Assembly: GCF_036231355.1 (NCBI RefSeq)
Contig: NZ_CP109496.1
Coordinates: 7,378,001 to 7,442,000 of the forward strand
DNA: 64,000 bases
Reading direction: 5' to 3'
Origin: Streptomyces sp. NBC_01431
Lineage (GTDB): Bacteria; Actinomycetota; Actinomycetes; Streptomycetales; Streptomycetaceae
Both the position numbers and the translations under genes were made by a program. Shown here piece after piece: positions 26,055 to 34,619 of the stretch; position 1 is the stretch's first letter, and each line of letters begins with the position of its first letter. The notes under the pieces are model-generated. The model worked only from the letters and a program-made list of their open reading frames with translations, was not told the origin of the DNA and did not search any database.

Positions 26055-26744
26055 TCAGAGGCCGACGGGCGCCGGGCCCTGAGCACGCCAGACGGTGCCG
26101 CGGCGCTCATGGGCGAACAATTCCTCGACGGCATGGGCGATCCGGGGTCCCACCTCGCGCTCCAGCAGGTACAGGCCCAGATCGAGTCCGGATGTGACGC
26201 CGGCGCCGGTGACGAGGTCGCCGTCATCGACGACGCGGGCGCTCACCGCGTGGGCACCGGTGGCATCGAGCGTGTCCAGGCCCAGGTGGTGGGTGGTGGC
26301 GTGACGGCCTTCAAGCAGTCCGGCCATGGCCAGTACGAGCGAGCCGCCGCACACCGCCCCGACCGTCACCTCCGGGTTGTCCATCGCCGCCTTCAGGAGA
26401 GCGGGCAACTCGGTGGTCAGGGTTCGGCCCAGCAACACGGTGATGAGTTCGTCCTGTTGCCCCTCCCCGGCGCCCGCGGCATCGGCAGGGGCCTCACCGG
26501 GTTTTCCGACCCGGCCCGAGGCGCCGGGAACCAGGATCAGGCCCGCACGCCCGGGGTCGAGAGCGGCCGTGGCGCGCAGCGCCAGGCCCCCGCTACCGCT
26601 GACCACCTCGCGTGGTCCTTCGGCGGAAACCATCTCCACGCTCACCGCGCCGCCGGAGGCGGTGCCCCCGGCGTACAGCACCTCGTAGGGGGCGATGGCG
26701 TCGAGCGGATCGAAGCCGTCGAACAGGACGATCTGGGCGTGCAT
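26055..26744 (-). CDS. DJ-1/PfpI-family protein
   Basis: A 229-residue class I glutamine-amidotransferase-like protein. The nucleophile elbow is AVCGGSLVLA with Cys132, followed by ATTHHLGLDTL. Members include isonitrile hydratases, glyoxalases and chaperone-like stress proteins; the sequence resembles InhA/ThiJ-type stand-alone domains. The start is ATG 26744 with GGAGGA about seven bases upstream. It heads an operon with the lipocalin-like, DUF2269-like and DUF3817 genes, and faces a regulator with the same N-terminal fold. Confidence 0.9.
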   Translation of the reverse strand: MHAQIVLFDGFDPLDAIAPYEVLYAGGTASGGAVSVEMVSAEGPREVVSGSGGLALRATAALDPGRAGLILVPGASGRVGKPGEAPADAAGAGEGQQDELITVLLGRTLTTELPALLKAAMDNPEVTVGAVCGGSLVLAMAGLLEGRHATTHHLGLDTLDATGAHAVSARVVDDGDLVTGAGVTSGLDLGLYLLEREVGPRIAHAVEELFAHERRGTVWRAQGPAPVGL

Positions 26745-26807
26745 GAAGGGTTCCTCCGAGTGCGACAGGTCCGGCCCGCGCCGGGCTCTTCCCCGACGCT
26801 AACCGGC

Positions 26808-26860
26808 TGCCACTTCCTGTCCCAGTGGCATTTGTGACGCTGATCAACGGGATAATGCCA
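26808..26860. promoter_or_regulatory. Cluster of TGCCA/TGGCA half-sites
   Basis: TGCCACT (26808-26814) and AGTGGCA (26824-26830) form a perfect inverted repeat with a nine-base spacer. TGGCATT (26826-26832) and AATGCCA (26854-26860) form a second one that shares the middle site. The cluster lies between the divergent DJ-1 operon and AraC gene and is a good candidate operator for that AraC protein. Confidence 0.6.
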
Positions 26861-26951
26861 AACCAATGAGAAGGCCCGTGAGCTGGCCAATCAAGGGACT
26901 TCGGGCCTCTGTAGGGCGTCTGCGCGGCCGGTGGGAAGGTATCTTCTGGCC

Positions 26952-27890
26952 ATGCACACTGTCGCCGTCCTGGCACTGGACCGGGTGATCCCGTTCGACC
27001 TGTCCACTCCGATCGAGGTCTTCGCCCGCACCCGGCTCCCGGACGGGCGCCCCGGCTACCAGATTCGCGTGTGCGCGGAGAAGCCGGAGATCGACGCGGG
27101 AGCCTTCACCCTGCGCGCGCCCTGGGGCCTGGAGGGCCTGAAGGGCGCGGACACGATCATCGTGCCCGGCACCAATGTCCCCGCGGCCCCGCTCGCCCCC
27201 GCCGTTCGCGACGCGCTGCGCACGGCGGCCGCGGACGGCACGCGCATCGCCTCCATCTGCGTGGGCACCTTCGCGCTGGCCGCCACCGGGCTCCTGGACG
27301 GCCTGCGGGCCACCACCCACTGGATCGCGGCCGACCTCCTGGCCGCCACCCACCCGGACATCGAGGTCGATCCGGACGTGCTGTACGTCGACAACGGGCA
27401 GATCCTCACCTCCGCCGGCGCTGCCGCGGGGCTGGACCTGTGCCTGCACATGATCCGCCGCGACTACGGATCGGCGGTCGCGGCCGATGCCGCACGACTG
27501 TCCGTCATGCCCCTGGAACGCGAGGGCGGTCAAGCGCAGTTCATCGTCCACGACTACGCGCCCACCCCTCAGGGGTCAGCCCTTGAGCCCCTGCTCAACT
27601 GGCTCCAGAACAACCTGGGTTGTGACCTCACGCTCGCCGACATCGCCGCTCAGGCCGGGACCAGCACCCGGACCCTGATACGCCGCTTCCGCGAACAGAC
27701 CGGCACCACCCCGCTCCAGTGGCTGCACCGCGCCCGCGTCCGTCAGGCACAGCACCTCCTGGAAACCACGCACCACTCCGTCGAACGAATCGGCACCCAG
27801 GTCGGCTTCGGCTCACCCACCGCCTTCCGCGACCGCTTCAAACGCACCACCGGAGTCAGCCCCCACGCCTACCGGCGCACCTTCAGCTGA
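26952..27890 (+). CDS. GATase1-like AraC-family regulator
   Basis: A 312-residue transcription factor. The N-terminal DJ-1/PfpI-like domain senses a ligand and keeps the Cys in IASICVGTFALAATGLL. The C-terminal AraC domain has two HTH motifs (LADIAAQAGTSTRTLIRRF and VERIGTQVGFGSPTAFRDRF) and ends at the canonical GVSPHAYRRTF. ATG 26952 is six bases after TATCTT (26940-26945), a leaderless promoter. It probably activates the divergent DJ-1 operon through the TGCCA sites. Confidence 0.92.
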   Translation: MHTVAVLALDRVIPFDLSTPIEVFARTRLPDGRPGYQIRVCAEKPEIDAGAFTLRAPWGLEGLKGADTIIVPGTNVPAAPLAPAVRDALRTAAADGTRIASICVGTFALAATGLLDGLRATTHWIAADLLAATHPDIEVDPDVLYVDNGQILTSAGAAAGLDLCLHMIRRDYGSAVAADAARLSVMPLEREGGQAQFIVHDYAPTPQGSALEPLLNWLQNNLGCDLTLADIAAQAGTSTRTLIRRFREQTGTTPLQWLHRARVRQAQHLLETTHHSVERIGTQVGFGSPTAFRDRFKRTTGVSPHAYRRTFS

Positions 27891-27927
27891 TGGCCACACG
27901 GCCCGTCCCGGTGAGACACACACCAGT

Positions 27928-28025
27928 TCAGGATTCCTGACGCATGGTCAGGATGTTCATGTCTCCTGGCGCACCGTCAGGAGCTACCTGCCGCCGGAGC
28001 CCCGGCAGGTCGGGTCCTGCCGGGG
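27928..28025. terminator. Cluster of overlapping hairpins
   Basis: Between the convergent AraC and aldehyde dehydrogenase genes lie at least four stems. They are TCAGGA/TCCTGA (27928-27940), TCCTGAC/GTCAGGA (27935-27953), ACCTGCCG/CGGCAGGT (27986-28010) and a 10-bp perfect stem CCCCGGCAGG/CCTGCCGGGG (28000-28025). Neighbouring stems share an arm, so they are mutually exclusive. The last is a strong bidirectional terminator candidate. Confidence 0.7.
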
Positions 28026-28041
28026 CCGGGCTTGGTGCGGC

Positions 28042-29364
28042 TCAGGCGAGCGGCTTCGACAGTACGGCCTTGCGGTGGCTGAACGTCTCGATCGAGTAGC
28101 GGCCGTGGTAGCTGCCCATCCCGCTCTCGCCCACCCCGCCGAACGGCAGGTCGGAGACGGTCAGATGAGCCAGCGGGAGGCCCAAGCCGAGGCCCCCGGA
28201 CGACGTCTCGGCGGCCAGACGCTCACGCGTGGTGGCCGAGTCGGTGAAGACGTACAGGGCCAGGGGCTTGTCGCGGTCGTTGATGAAGTCGATGGCGTCG
28301 TCCAGGCCGGGCACCGTGACGATGGGCAGGATCGGGCCGAAGATCTCCTCCTGCATGACCGGTGACCCGGGGGCGACGTCGGCCAGGACGGTCGGCGCGA
28401 GGTACTTCTCGGCGCGGTCACCGGCGCCGCCGGTCACGGTCCTGCCGGAAGCGAGCAGTGCGCTGAGTCGGTCGAAGTGCCGCTCGTTGACGATCCGCCC
28501 GTACTCGGGGGAGTGCTGCGGCTCGGTGCCGAAGAGGTCCTCGACGGCGCGGGCGAGCTCGGACTCCAGGGCGCGGGCGGTCGTTGGATCGGTGAGAACG
28601 TAGTCGGGCGCGACGCACGTCTGGCCGGCGTTGAGGAACTTCCCGCGGGCGAGCCGTGCGGCGACCGCGGACAGGTCGGTGTCCCGGTCGACGAACACCG
28701 GTGACTTGCCGCCCAGTTCGAGCGTGACCGGAGTGAGGTGCTCGGCCGCGGCCCGCATCACGATGCGCCCGACGACGCCGTTGCCGGTGTAGAAGATGTG
28801 GTCGAAGTGCTCGGCGAGCAGCGCGGTGGTTTCCGGTACCGCGCCTTCGACCAAGGCGACCGCGTCGGTGTCTAGGTACTGCGGCAGGAGCCGGGCCATG
28901 GCGGAGGAGGCGGCGGGGGCGAGCTCGCTGGGCTTCACCACGACGGCGTTGCCGGAGGCCAGCGCGCCGAGTAGCGGCGTCAGCAGGAGCTGGACCGGGT
29001 AGTTCCAGGGGGCTATGACCAGGACGACACCCAGTGGGTCGTACTGCGTCCAGGCCGTCGCGTCGTCACCGAGGTGCGCGGGGACCGGTGCGGACTCGGG
29101 CCGCAGCCACTCGGAGAGGTGGTCCAGGGTGTGGTCGATCTCGCGGACGGTGAAATCGATCTCGGTGCGGAAGGCCTCGGTGGAGCTCTTGCCCAGGTCG
29201 GCGTAGAGGGCTTGTGCGATGTCGTCGCCGTGCGTGGTGAGCATCTCGCGCAGTCGGCGCAACTGGGTGGTGCGCCACTCGACGGGCTTGGTGCGACCCG
29301 AGCGGAAGGTGGCGCGCAGTCGGGCCACGATGTCGGCGGGCTGCTCGGTGGTGGGGTGGATCAC
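28042..29364 (-). CDS. Aldehyde dehydrogenase (class 3-like)
   Basis: A 440-residue NAD(P)+-dependent aldehyde dehydrogenase of the shorter class-3/coniferyl-aldehyde type. Visible motifs are the coenzyme region VLVIAPWNYPVQL and VKPSELAP, the general base Glu in LELGGKSPVF, the nucleophile Cys in NAGQTCVAPDYVL, and the C-terminal PFGGVGESGMGSYHG. The start chosen is GTG 29364 with GAGG about six bases upstream. An upstream in-frame ATG adds a non-family tail and overlaps a palindrome. The substrate is probably a medium-chain or aromatic aldehyde. Confidence 0.93.
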   Translation of the reverse strand: MIHPTTEQPADIVARLRATFRSGRTKPVEWRTTQLRRLREMLTTHGDDIAQALYADLGKSSTEAFRTEIDFTVREIDHTLDHLSEWLRPESAPVPAHLGDDATAWTQYDPLGVVLVIAPWNYPVQLLLTPLLGALASGNAVVVKPSELAPAASSAMARLLPQYLDTDAVALVEGAVPETTALLAEHFDHIFYTGNGVVGRIVMRAAAEHLTPVTLELGGKSPVFVDRDTDLSAVAARLARGKFLNAGQTCVAPDYVLTDPTTARALESELARAVEDLFGTEPQHSPEYGRIVNERHFDRLSALLASGRTVTGGAGDRAEKYLAPTVLADVAPGSPVMQEEIFGPILPIVTVPGLDDAIDFINDRDKPLALYVFTDSATTRERLAAETSSGGLGLGLPLAHLTVSDLPFGGVGESGMGSYHGRYSIETFSHRKAVLSKPLA

Positions 29365-29434
29365 GGTGCCTCGCTGATCAATACGGACCTGACCGCCCTG
29401 GGCGGTCGTGTCGAGTTCAAAGGGTCGATGCATA

Positions 29435-29455
29435 TGGCAACCATTGAGGGTGCCA
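29435..29455. promoter_or_regulatory. Palindrome upstream of the aldehyde dehydrogenase
   Basis: TGGCAACC-ATTGA-GGGTGCCA is a near-perfect palindrome (one mismatch per arm pair), 70-90 bp upstream of the aldehyde dehydrogenase start. The 317-bp gap from 29365 to 29681 otherwise holds only the divergent promoters. It could be the operator of an unlinked repressor; no regulator gene is adjacent. Confidence 0.5.
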
Positions 29456-29681
29456 AGTAAATTCCCGTTCCGCAAAGCCGGATGTGGAAACAGGGCGTGG
29501 CCACGTGTGCCGAATGCGGAGCGTTATGGCGACTCGCCCTCCAGGGTTGGCGGTTCGCCGGGCGTCAGCGGTGTCGCGTCACACTGGCCGACCGTCGCGC
29601 CACGCAATCACATGACTTCAGACCGTAATCGGGCCTGGCAGAATGTGTGGCGCCGCTCCCCTTCGCACAGGAGATCCCCAC

Positions 29682-30164
29682 GTGCCGCTCCGGAAGATCA
29701 ACCGACTCACCGCCGCATTGGCCCTGGCCGTCGGCCTTGCCGGGGGCGCCCCTCACGCCTACGCCATCGACACCATTCCGTGCCACAGTCCCACCAGAAG
29801 GGACTTGACCGATCCGAGCACAGGGCTGCTCTGGCGCGGGGTGGAGGTCAGGCTCTGCAACCTCACCCAACGGCATGTGCCCGTCTTCGCCGGCCGCTCG
29901 GCCGGTGCGCCCGTCATGGGATACCTCGAACAGGGCGGGGCGGCGAACTGGTTCGTCACGGAAATGCACGGCGGGGATTTCCGTCTGGGTTCGGTGGCCA
30001 ACAACTGGTGGGCCAGCACCAGGGCCGACAACGGCTGGTGGGGTTGGGTGCCGGAGGTGTACTTCGCGGGCGGCGGCAACTACGAGGACGACGCCGGGCT
30101 CCGACTGCCCGGAGGTTACGCCTGTGCCACCACCTGCCCGCCCCCGCCCTTCTGGGCGCGATGA
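29682..30164 (+). CDS. Secreted SH3-like protein
   Basis: A 160-residue exported protein. A Sec signal peptide covers residues 1-28: a basic start, a hydrophobic core LTAALALAVGLAG, and a likely cleavage site after AYA. The mature part has about five Cys and a bacterial-SH3-like core with WWASTRADNGWWGWVPEVYF. Such domains bind cell-wall peptides. The start is GTG 29682 with AGGAG eight bases upstream. It converges with the G1 peptidase gene. Confidence 0.85.
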   Translation: MPLRKINRLTAALALAVGLAGGAPHAYAIDTIPCHSPTRRDLTDPSTGLLWRGVEVRLCNLTQRHVPVFAGRSAGAPVMGYLEQGGAANWFVTEMHGGDFRLGSVANNWWASTRADNGWWGWVPEVYFAGGGNYEDDAGLRLPGGYACATTCPPPPFWAR

Positions 30165-30193
30165 GACGGCAAACCACCGAACGTCCGCGCTCG

Positions 30194-30226
30194 GGCGGTT
30201 CGCCCAGGAGTCCCGGGCGAACCGCC
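30194..30226. terminator. Perfect 12-bp hairpin between convergent genes
   Basis: GGCGGTTCGCCC (30194-30205) is perfectly complementary to GGGCGAACCGCC (30215-30226), with a nine-base loop. It lies between the 3' ends of the SH3-like and peptidase genes and should terminate both. Confidence 0.85.
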
Positions 30227-30233
30227 TTATGAC

Positions 30234-31001
30234 CTAATAGCGGATCGTGCCCGGACGGGTCGCGGGGTGCGTGCTGTGCGGGGAGTTGCCGCCCGGACTC
30301 ATGGAGAAGGCGCCGTTCTGGAGCGGCCCGGGGCTGTATCCGCCACTGGTCAGGCCCTGGGGGTTGTAGCTGTCGAAGACCTGGCCGTCGACGGTGATGC
30401 CGGAGAAGTCGAGCCGGTCGAAGGACGGATAGCTCTGCGTCGGGGATTCGATGATCGCCTCGGCGCTGACGTTCTGGGCATCGAGGTACTGGGTGGTGTG
30501 CTCGGTCCAGCCCTGGGTGTTGTCCGTGAGGGTCAGGGCGTAGCTGCCGCCGCCCTCGGAGACGACGGTGGCGGTCATGCTGTCGCCCTCGGCGACGGGG
30601 TCGTTCCAGTAGACGGGCTCGGCCGGGTACATCTCGTACCAGGCCGAGAGCTGCGGGCTTCCGCTGGAGCAGTCCGTCTGCACTCCGGTCTGCTCCACCG
30701 TTTGTGAGCCGTAGCCGTCGATGCCGACCCAGGGTGCGAAGAGATCGCTGGTGGAGTTGCAGGTGGCGTGCGGCTCCACCCAGGATCCGGTGATGCGGGT
30801 GAACGAGCCCTGAGCGACGTATCCGCCCCAGACGCTGTCCTTGATCCGTGTGTGGTCCGGGCCGAAGCCGGCGGCGCTCGCGGCGGACGTACCGACGCCG
30901 AGCGGGGTGACCGCGGCCGCGGCCAACAACAGGCCTACTGCGGCGGATCTGATCCCCTTCGTTCTGCGGAATCTTCGGGTGGGATGTATGCGGGTACCCA
31001 T
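30234..31001 (-). CDS. Secreted glutamic peptidase, family G1
   Basis: A 255-residue exported acid peptidase of the eqolisin (G1) family, better known from fungi. A Tat- or Sec-like signal (RRFRR, then AAVGLLLAAAAVTPLGVG) precedes a mature domain from about residue 44. Family landmarks are GSWVEPHATC, APWVGIDGYGSQTVEQTGV with the likely catalytic Gln104, and AEAIIESP with the likely catalytic Glu185. The start is ATG 31001 with GAGGAG eight bases upstream. It is probably a secreted protease active at low pH. Confidence 0.9.
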   Translation of the reverse strand: MGTRIHPTRRFRRTKGIRSAAVGLLLAAAAVTPLGVGTSAASAAGFGPDHTRIKDSVWGGYVAQGSFTRITGSWVEPHATCNSTSDLFAPWVGIDGYGSQTVEQTGVQTDCSSGSPQLSAWYEMYPAEPVYWNDPVAEGDSMTATVVSEGGGSYALTLTDNTQGWTEHTTQYLDAQNVSAEAIIESPTQSYPSFDRLDFSGITVDGQVFDSYNPQGLTSGGYSPGPLQNGAFSMSPGGNSPHSTHPATRPGTIRY

Positions 31002-31228
31002 GGGCCGGTCTCCTCGGGGTGAGGGAGTGGGGGAGGCTGCGGGTGGGCCGATGTCGATCGAGCCGGGCTCATGGTGGAGGCGGCCGGCTTGAACTCTCAA
31101 GGGACGGGCGGAATCCGGAACATGCCATGGCGAGAACATGACATGACGCCGGGTTGGGGATGGACAGAGGGGGCCCGCGGACTGTAAGAGCCCGCGCCCC
31201 GGCGCGACGGAGGATTAGGCGGTCAAGG

Positions 31229-32230
31229 ATGCGCCCCAACTCGCCCTCGAACGCGGGGACTTCACCGGCCCCGGTGCCGGAAGGCCTGCTCGTGGCTCTT
31301 GGCGTACCGGAACCGGAGGAGCGCGTCTACCTCCGCGTCCTGGCCAGGCCCGGCCGCACCACGGAGCGGATCGCCGCCGAACTGACCCTGGGCGACGAAT
31401 CGGCGGCAGAGGCCCTGCGGTTGCTCGCCGGGCGGGGGTTGGTCCGTCGCCAGGGGGTGCCGCCGACCTGGTCGGCGGCGGCACCGGACGTGGCCGTTGA
31501 GGCACTTCTGCTGCGCCGCGAGGAGGAGCTCTGCCGGACCAGGGGCCGCATCGGTGAGCTGATGCGGACCTACCGCCGGGCCCAGCAACCGTCCGCCGCG
31601 GGACTCGTGGAGATGGTGACCGGACGCGCGGCCATCGCGGACCGCTGGCGGAGCATGCAGGAGGGAGCCCGTCACGGTGTCCTCCTCTTCGACAAGGCAC
31701 CGCACATCATGCGCGCCGACCCGGGGGCGGAACTGCCCCTGCTGGCCCGGGGAGTTCGGATGCGGGTCGTCTACGAGGCGAGTGGGGTGCGCGCCCCGGG
31801 CCGGCTGGCCGAACTCCGGGAGTTCATCGAGGCCGGCGAAGAGGCCCGCATGCTGCCCGAACTCCCCTGCAAACTGGCCGTGGTGGACGACCGGTGGGCG
31901 ATGCTCCCCGTGTCGAACGGCGCGGAGCTGCGGGCGGCGCTCTTCGTACGTCCCTCATCGCTGCTCGACGCGCTGACGGCGATGTTCGAGGTGTACTGGC
32001 ACCGGGCGTTGCGCATCCCCGACACCGACGACCCGCGGCGCGCGGCCGCGGACCACCAGCGGGAGCTGCTGACCCTGCTCTCGGCGGGGCTCACCGACGA
32101 CAGCATCGCCCGCCACCTCGGCGTCTCTTCCCGCACCGTGCAGCGCTGGGTGCACGAGGTGATGGACGTGCTCGGGGCCCGCACCCGCTTCCAGGCCGGG
32201 ATCCAGGCGGCCCGTGCCGGACTGCTGTGA
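31229..32230 (+). CDS. TrmB/LuxR-type transcriptional regulator
   Basis: A 333-residue regulator. An N-terminal winged helix like TrmB (RVYLRVLARPGRTTERIAAEL) is followed by a long helix, a central sensor domain, and a C-terminal LuxR HTH (LLSAGLTDDSIARHLGVSSRTVQRWV). Streptomycetes have many such proteins; they commonly control secondary-metabolism or secreted-enzyme genes. The start is ATG 31229; a GGAGGA lies 14 bases upstream. It converges with the exporter at the end of the biosynthetic cluster, which it might control, although no direct sequence evidence shows this. Confidence 0.85.
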   Translation: MRPNSPSNAGTSPAPVPEGLLVALGVPEPEERVYLRVLARPGRTTERIAAELTLGDESAAEALRLLAGRGLVRRQGVPPTWSAAAPDVAVEALLLRREEELCRTRGRIGELMRTYRRAQQPSAAGLVEMVTGRAAIADRWRSMQEGARHGVLLFDKAPHIMRADPGAELPLLARGVRMRVVYEASGVRAPGRLAELREFIEAGEEARMLPELPCKLAVVDDRWAMLPVSNGAELRAALFVRPSSLLDALTAMFEVYWHRALRIPDTDDPRRAAADHQRELLTLLSAGLTDDSIARHLGVSSRTVQRWVHEVMDVLGARTRFQAGIQAARAGLL

Positions 32231-32326
32231 AGCGCCGACGGGAATCCGCCCCGGCCGACGCTGGCTCGGATGCCGCATCGACGGGGGCGGCGGGCCCTGT
32301 CGCGAGTCGCCCGGCCGTCAAGGGGT

Positions 32327-32351
32327 GGTGGCGCCGCGGGGAAGCGCCACC
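32327..32351. terminator. Hairpin at the end of the cluster
   Basis: GGTGGCGC (32327-32334) pairs with GCGCCACC (32344-32351), with a nine-base loop, between the LuxR gene and the convergent exporter gene. A second GC-rich inverted repeat (GACGG...CCGTC) lies just before it. Confidence 0.6.
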
Positions 32352-32383
32352 GGACTTCTCGACGTGCGGACGGCGCGGGGTGC

Positions 32384-33580
32384 TCAGCCCGTTCGCGCGG
32401 GGCGGCGCGTGCGAGCGGAAGCCCATGTCACCACCGGCGGGCTCGCCGCCGCCACGCCCGCGAAGCAGCCTGCGAGCAGCGCCCAGCCCGCCGGGCCCGC
32501 GGCGACCGTCCAGCCGATGACCGCCGGGCCGGCCGCCTTCGCCGAGCCGTCCGCGATGAGCTGCCACATTCCCTGGTACTGGCCCAGGAGCTGATCGGGG
32601 GCCAAGTCGTAGGACAGGGTCCAGCCCGCGGCGGCACCCAGAATCTCGCCCAGGGCCAAAGCCAGGCACGCCGTCACGAACAGGGGCCACACGGCCCGTT
32701 CGGCGGTCGCCAGCGCCGCGCAGCCCACGGCCGTCAGAGCCCCGGCCGCCAGGAGTGCGCGGCGCGCCCCGGCGACGTCCTTCGCCGGGCGGCTCAGCCG
32801 GGCCTGCAGAGCGATGACCACCACGGTGTTGAGGATCATCGCCGCCGAGGTGGTCCAGGGCGGCAGGTCCGATCCGTACACGATCCACAGCGGCACGCCG
32901 ATGGACACGACGGCACGGTTCAGCGCGTGCACGGCGTTGAGCAGGCTCACCGTCAGATAGCCGCGGTCGCCCATGGCGTCCCGCCCCAGCCCCCTGCCCT
33001 TGGCGCCGCGCCCGGCCGCCGGCAGCCGGGAGGTGGTGAGGGCGCTGACGCAGAACGTGGCGGCGTCCAGCGCCAGGAGCGCGTACAGCGCCGCGGTCGT
33101 GCCGGTGGACATGGCGAGCGCGGCGAGCAGGGCCCCGACGGAGAAGCCGATGTTGGAGACGGACCGCTGGTAGGCACGCAGGGCCACGCGGCCCTCGGGC
33201 GGCACCAGCTTGCCCATCAGCGTGGCACGGGCCGCGGTGTTGCCGCTGGTCGCCAGCTGCCGTACGGCCAGACAAAGCGCCAGCAGCCAGGCGGAGGCGG
33301 TCGCCAGGAGCAGCACGGTGGCAAGGGCGCAGACCAGTTCCGTGACCACGGCCAACGACCGTGCCCCGTACCGGTCGCTGAGCTGGCCCACCGGCACCGC
33401 GCCCAGGACACCGACAAGCCCGCTCGTGGCGAGCAACGAGGCGGCTTGGCCGAGCGGCAGGTGCTTGGCCGCGGAGAGGAAGACCACGAGGGCGGACATC
33501 GTGGCCCCCGTGCCCGTCATGCTCACCAGATTCCCGAGCGCCAGCCGTCGCTGGGTCCGGTCATCCGGTGCGAAGCGCAT
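32384..33580 (-). CDS. MFS exporter of the cluster
   Basis: A 398-residue major facilitator with about 12 membrane segments. The motif-A-like loop PVGQLSDRYGARSLAV follows helix 2, and AYQRSVSNIGFSVGALLAAL resembles the antiporter region of drug-export MFS proteins. ATG 33580 lies 20 bases inside the preceding isomerase gene, so translation is coupled. As the last gene of the operon, it probably exports the product or confers self-resistance. Confidence 0.9.
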   Translation of the reverse strand: MRFAPDDRTQRRLALGNLVSMTGTGATMSALVVFLSAAKHLPLGQAASLLATSGLVGVLGAVPVGQLSDRYGARSLAVVTELVCALATVLLLATASAWLLALCLAVRQLATSGNTAARATLMGKLVPPEGRVALRAYQRSVSNIGFSVGALLAALAMSTGTTAALYALLALDAATFCVSALTTSRLPAAGRGAKGRGLGRDAMGDRGYLTVSLLNAVHALNRAVVSIGVPLWIVYGSDLPPWTTSAAMILNTVVVIALQARLSRPAKDVAGARRALLAAGALTAVGCAALATAERAVWPLFVTACLALALGEILGAAAGWTLSYDLAPDQLLGQYQGMWQLIADGSAKAAGPAVIGWTVAAGPAGWALLAGCFAGVAAASPPVVTWASARTRRPARTG

Positions 33581-34619
33581 GCTCGACCTCCAGGGGCAGC
33601 TGGGCGAGCCTGGTCACCCGCCGGTCGCTGACGGTGAGGTGGCGGCTGCCGTCGGCCTGGGCGCGCAGACCGACCGTGGAGGTTCCGCCCGAGTGCCGTA
33701 CGGCGAGGTCGGCGTCGCCCGGAATGTCCCCGGCCACCAGGGTGGCGACGGCGACCAGTCCGGTGAGGGCGAGCCCCGGATGCCAGTCGTCGGTGGACAG
33801 GGCCCGCGCGTGCAGCAGGCCGCCGTCGGTGCGCAGCAGCAGGGCCGGCTTGGGCAGCACTTCGGAGTCGCCCATGCCGAGCCGGGGCGCCAACTGGGCA
33901 CGCACGTCCCGCAGTACGGCCCTGACATCGTCGCCGGCCGCAAGCACGCCGGCGCCGTCGCCGATGCCCAGGGCGGCGGCGTCCACGAAGGCATACGGGT
34001 TGCCGCTGTCGACGACGGTGACCGTCACCTTGGTCCCGGCACTGTCCAGGACGATGGGCTCGCGACCCAGCGGGAAGGCGGCCTCCGGATCGTCGAGCGG
34101 GAATCCGAGCCCGGCTGCGTGCTCGCCTACGGCCACATCGAGGGTGTGGATGTCGCAGCTGATGATCCGGCGTACCCCGGAGCGGTGGGTGAGCAGCCTC
34201 AGCGGTCCGCCGTCCCCCGAACCCCGCCCGCTCGCGTGCAGGTGGGTGGCGGTGGCGAGCATGGAATGCCCACACTCCGGGGTCAGATCGAGGACCTGGC
34301 TGCCGTCGCGTTCCACGACTTGGGCGAAGACGTATTCGGCGGCCACGTCCGGGGCATCGGCGGCCGGGTGGGCAAGTGCCACCTTGGCGACCGGCCGTCC
34401 CAAGGTGGCCACGGCGGTCTCCAGAACGGGCAGTGGATCCGCCAAGCGGCGCGAGCTGGCGACCACCAGAGTGGGCGCTGCGGCTCCGCCCACACTCCAC
34501 AAGCCGATGTCCACTCCCACGGCCCGCACGCGCTCGACCAAGGCCGCGCGCTGTGCCGTGACGTCGAGACCGGTCGTGGCGTCAGCCCCGGCCGGCGGTT
34601 CGATCGCGGTCGCGGTCAT
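33561..34619 (-). CDS. PrpF-like isomerase
   Basis: A 352-residue protein of the PrpF family (DapF/PhzF superfamily), which isomerises double bonds of tricarboxylates (aconitate, oxalomesaconate, methylitaconate). The two mirrored domains are visible. TPECGHSMLATATH corresponds to the first catalytic loop and keeps Cys, and VVDSGNPYAFVDAAALGI is a typical PrpF segment. The gene starts with ATG 34619, overlapping the previous stop (ATGA). Its presence suggests an unsaturated or epimerisable polycarboxylate building block. Confidence 0.82.
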   Translation of the reverse strand: MTATAIEPPAGADATTGLDVTAQRAALVERVRAVGVDIGLWSVGGAAAPTLVVASSRRLADPLPVLETAVATLGRPVAKVALAHPAADAPDVAAEYVFAQVVERDGSQVLDLTPECGHSMLATATHLHASGRGSGDGGPLRLLTHRSGVRRIISCDIHTLDVAVGEHAAGLGFPLDDPEAAFPLGREPIVLDSAGTKVTVTVVDSGNPYAFVDAAALGIGDGAGVLAAGDDVRAVLRDVRAQLAPRLGMGDSEVLPKPALLLRTDGGLLHARALSTDDWHPGLALTGLVAVATLVAGDIPGDADLAVRHSGGTSTVGLRAQADGSRHLTVSDRRVTRLAQLPLEVEHALRTG

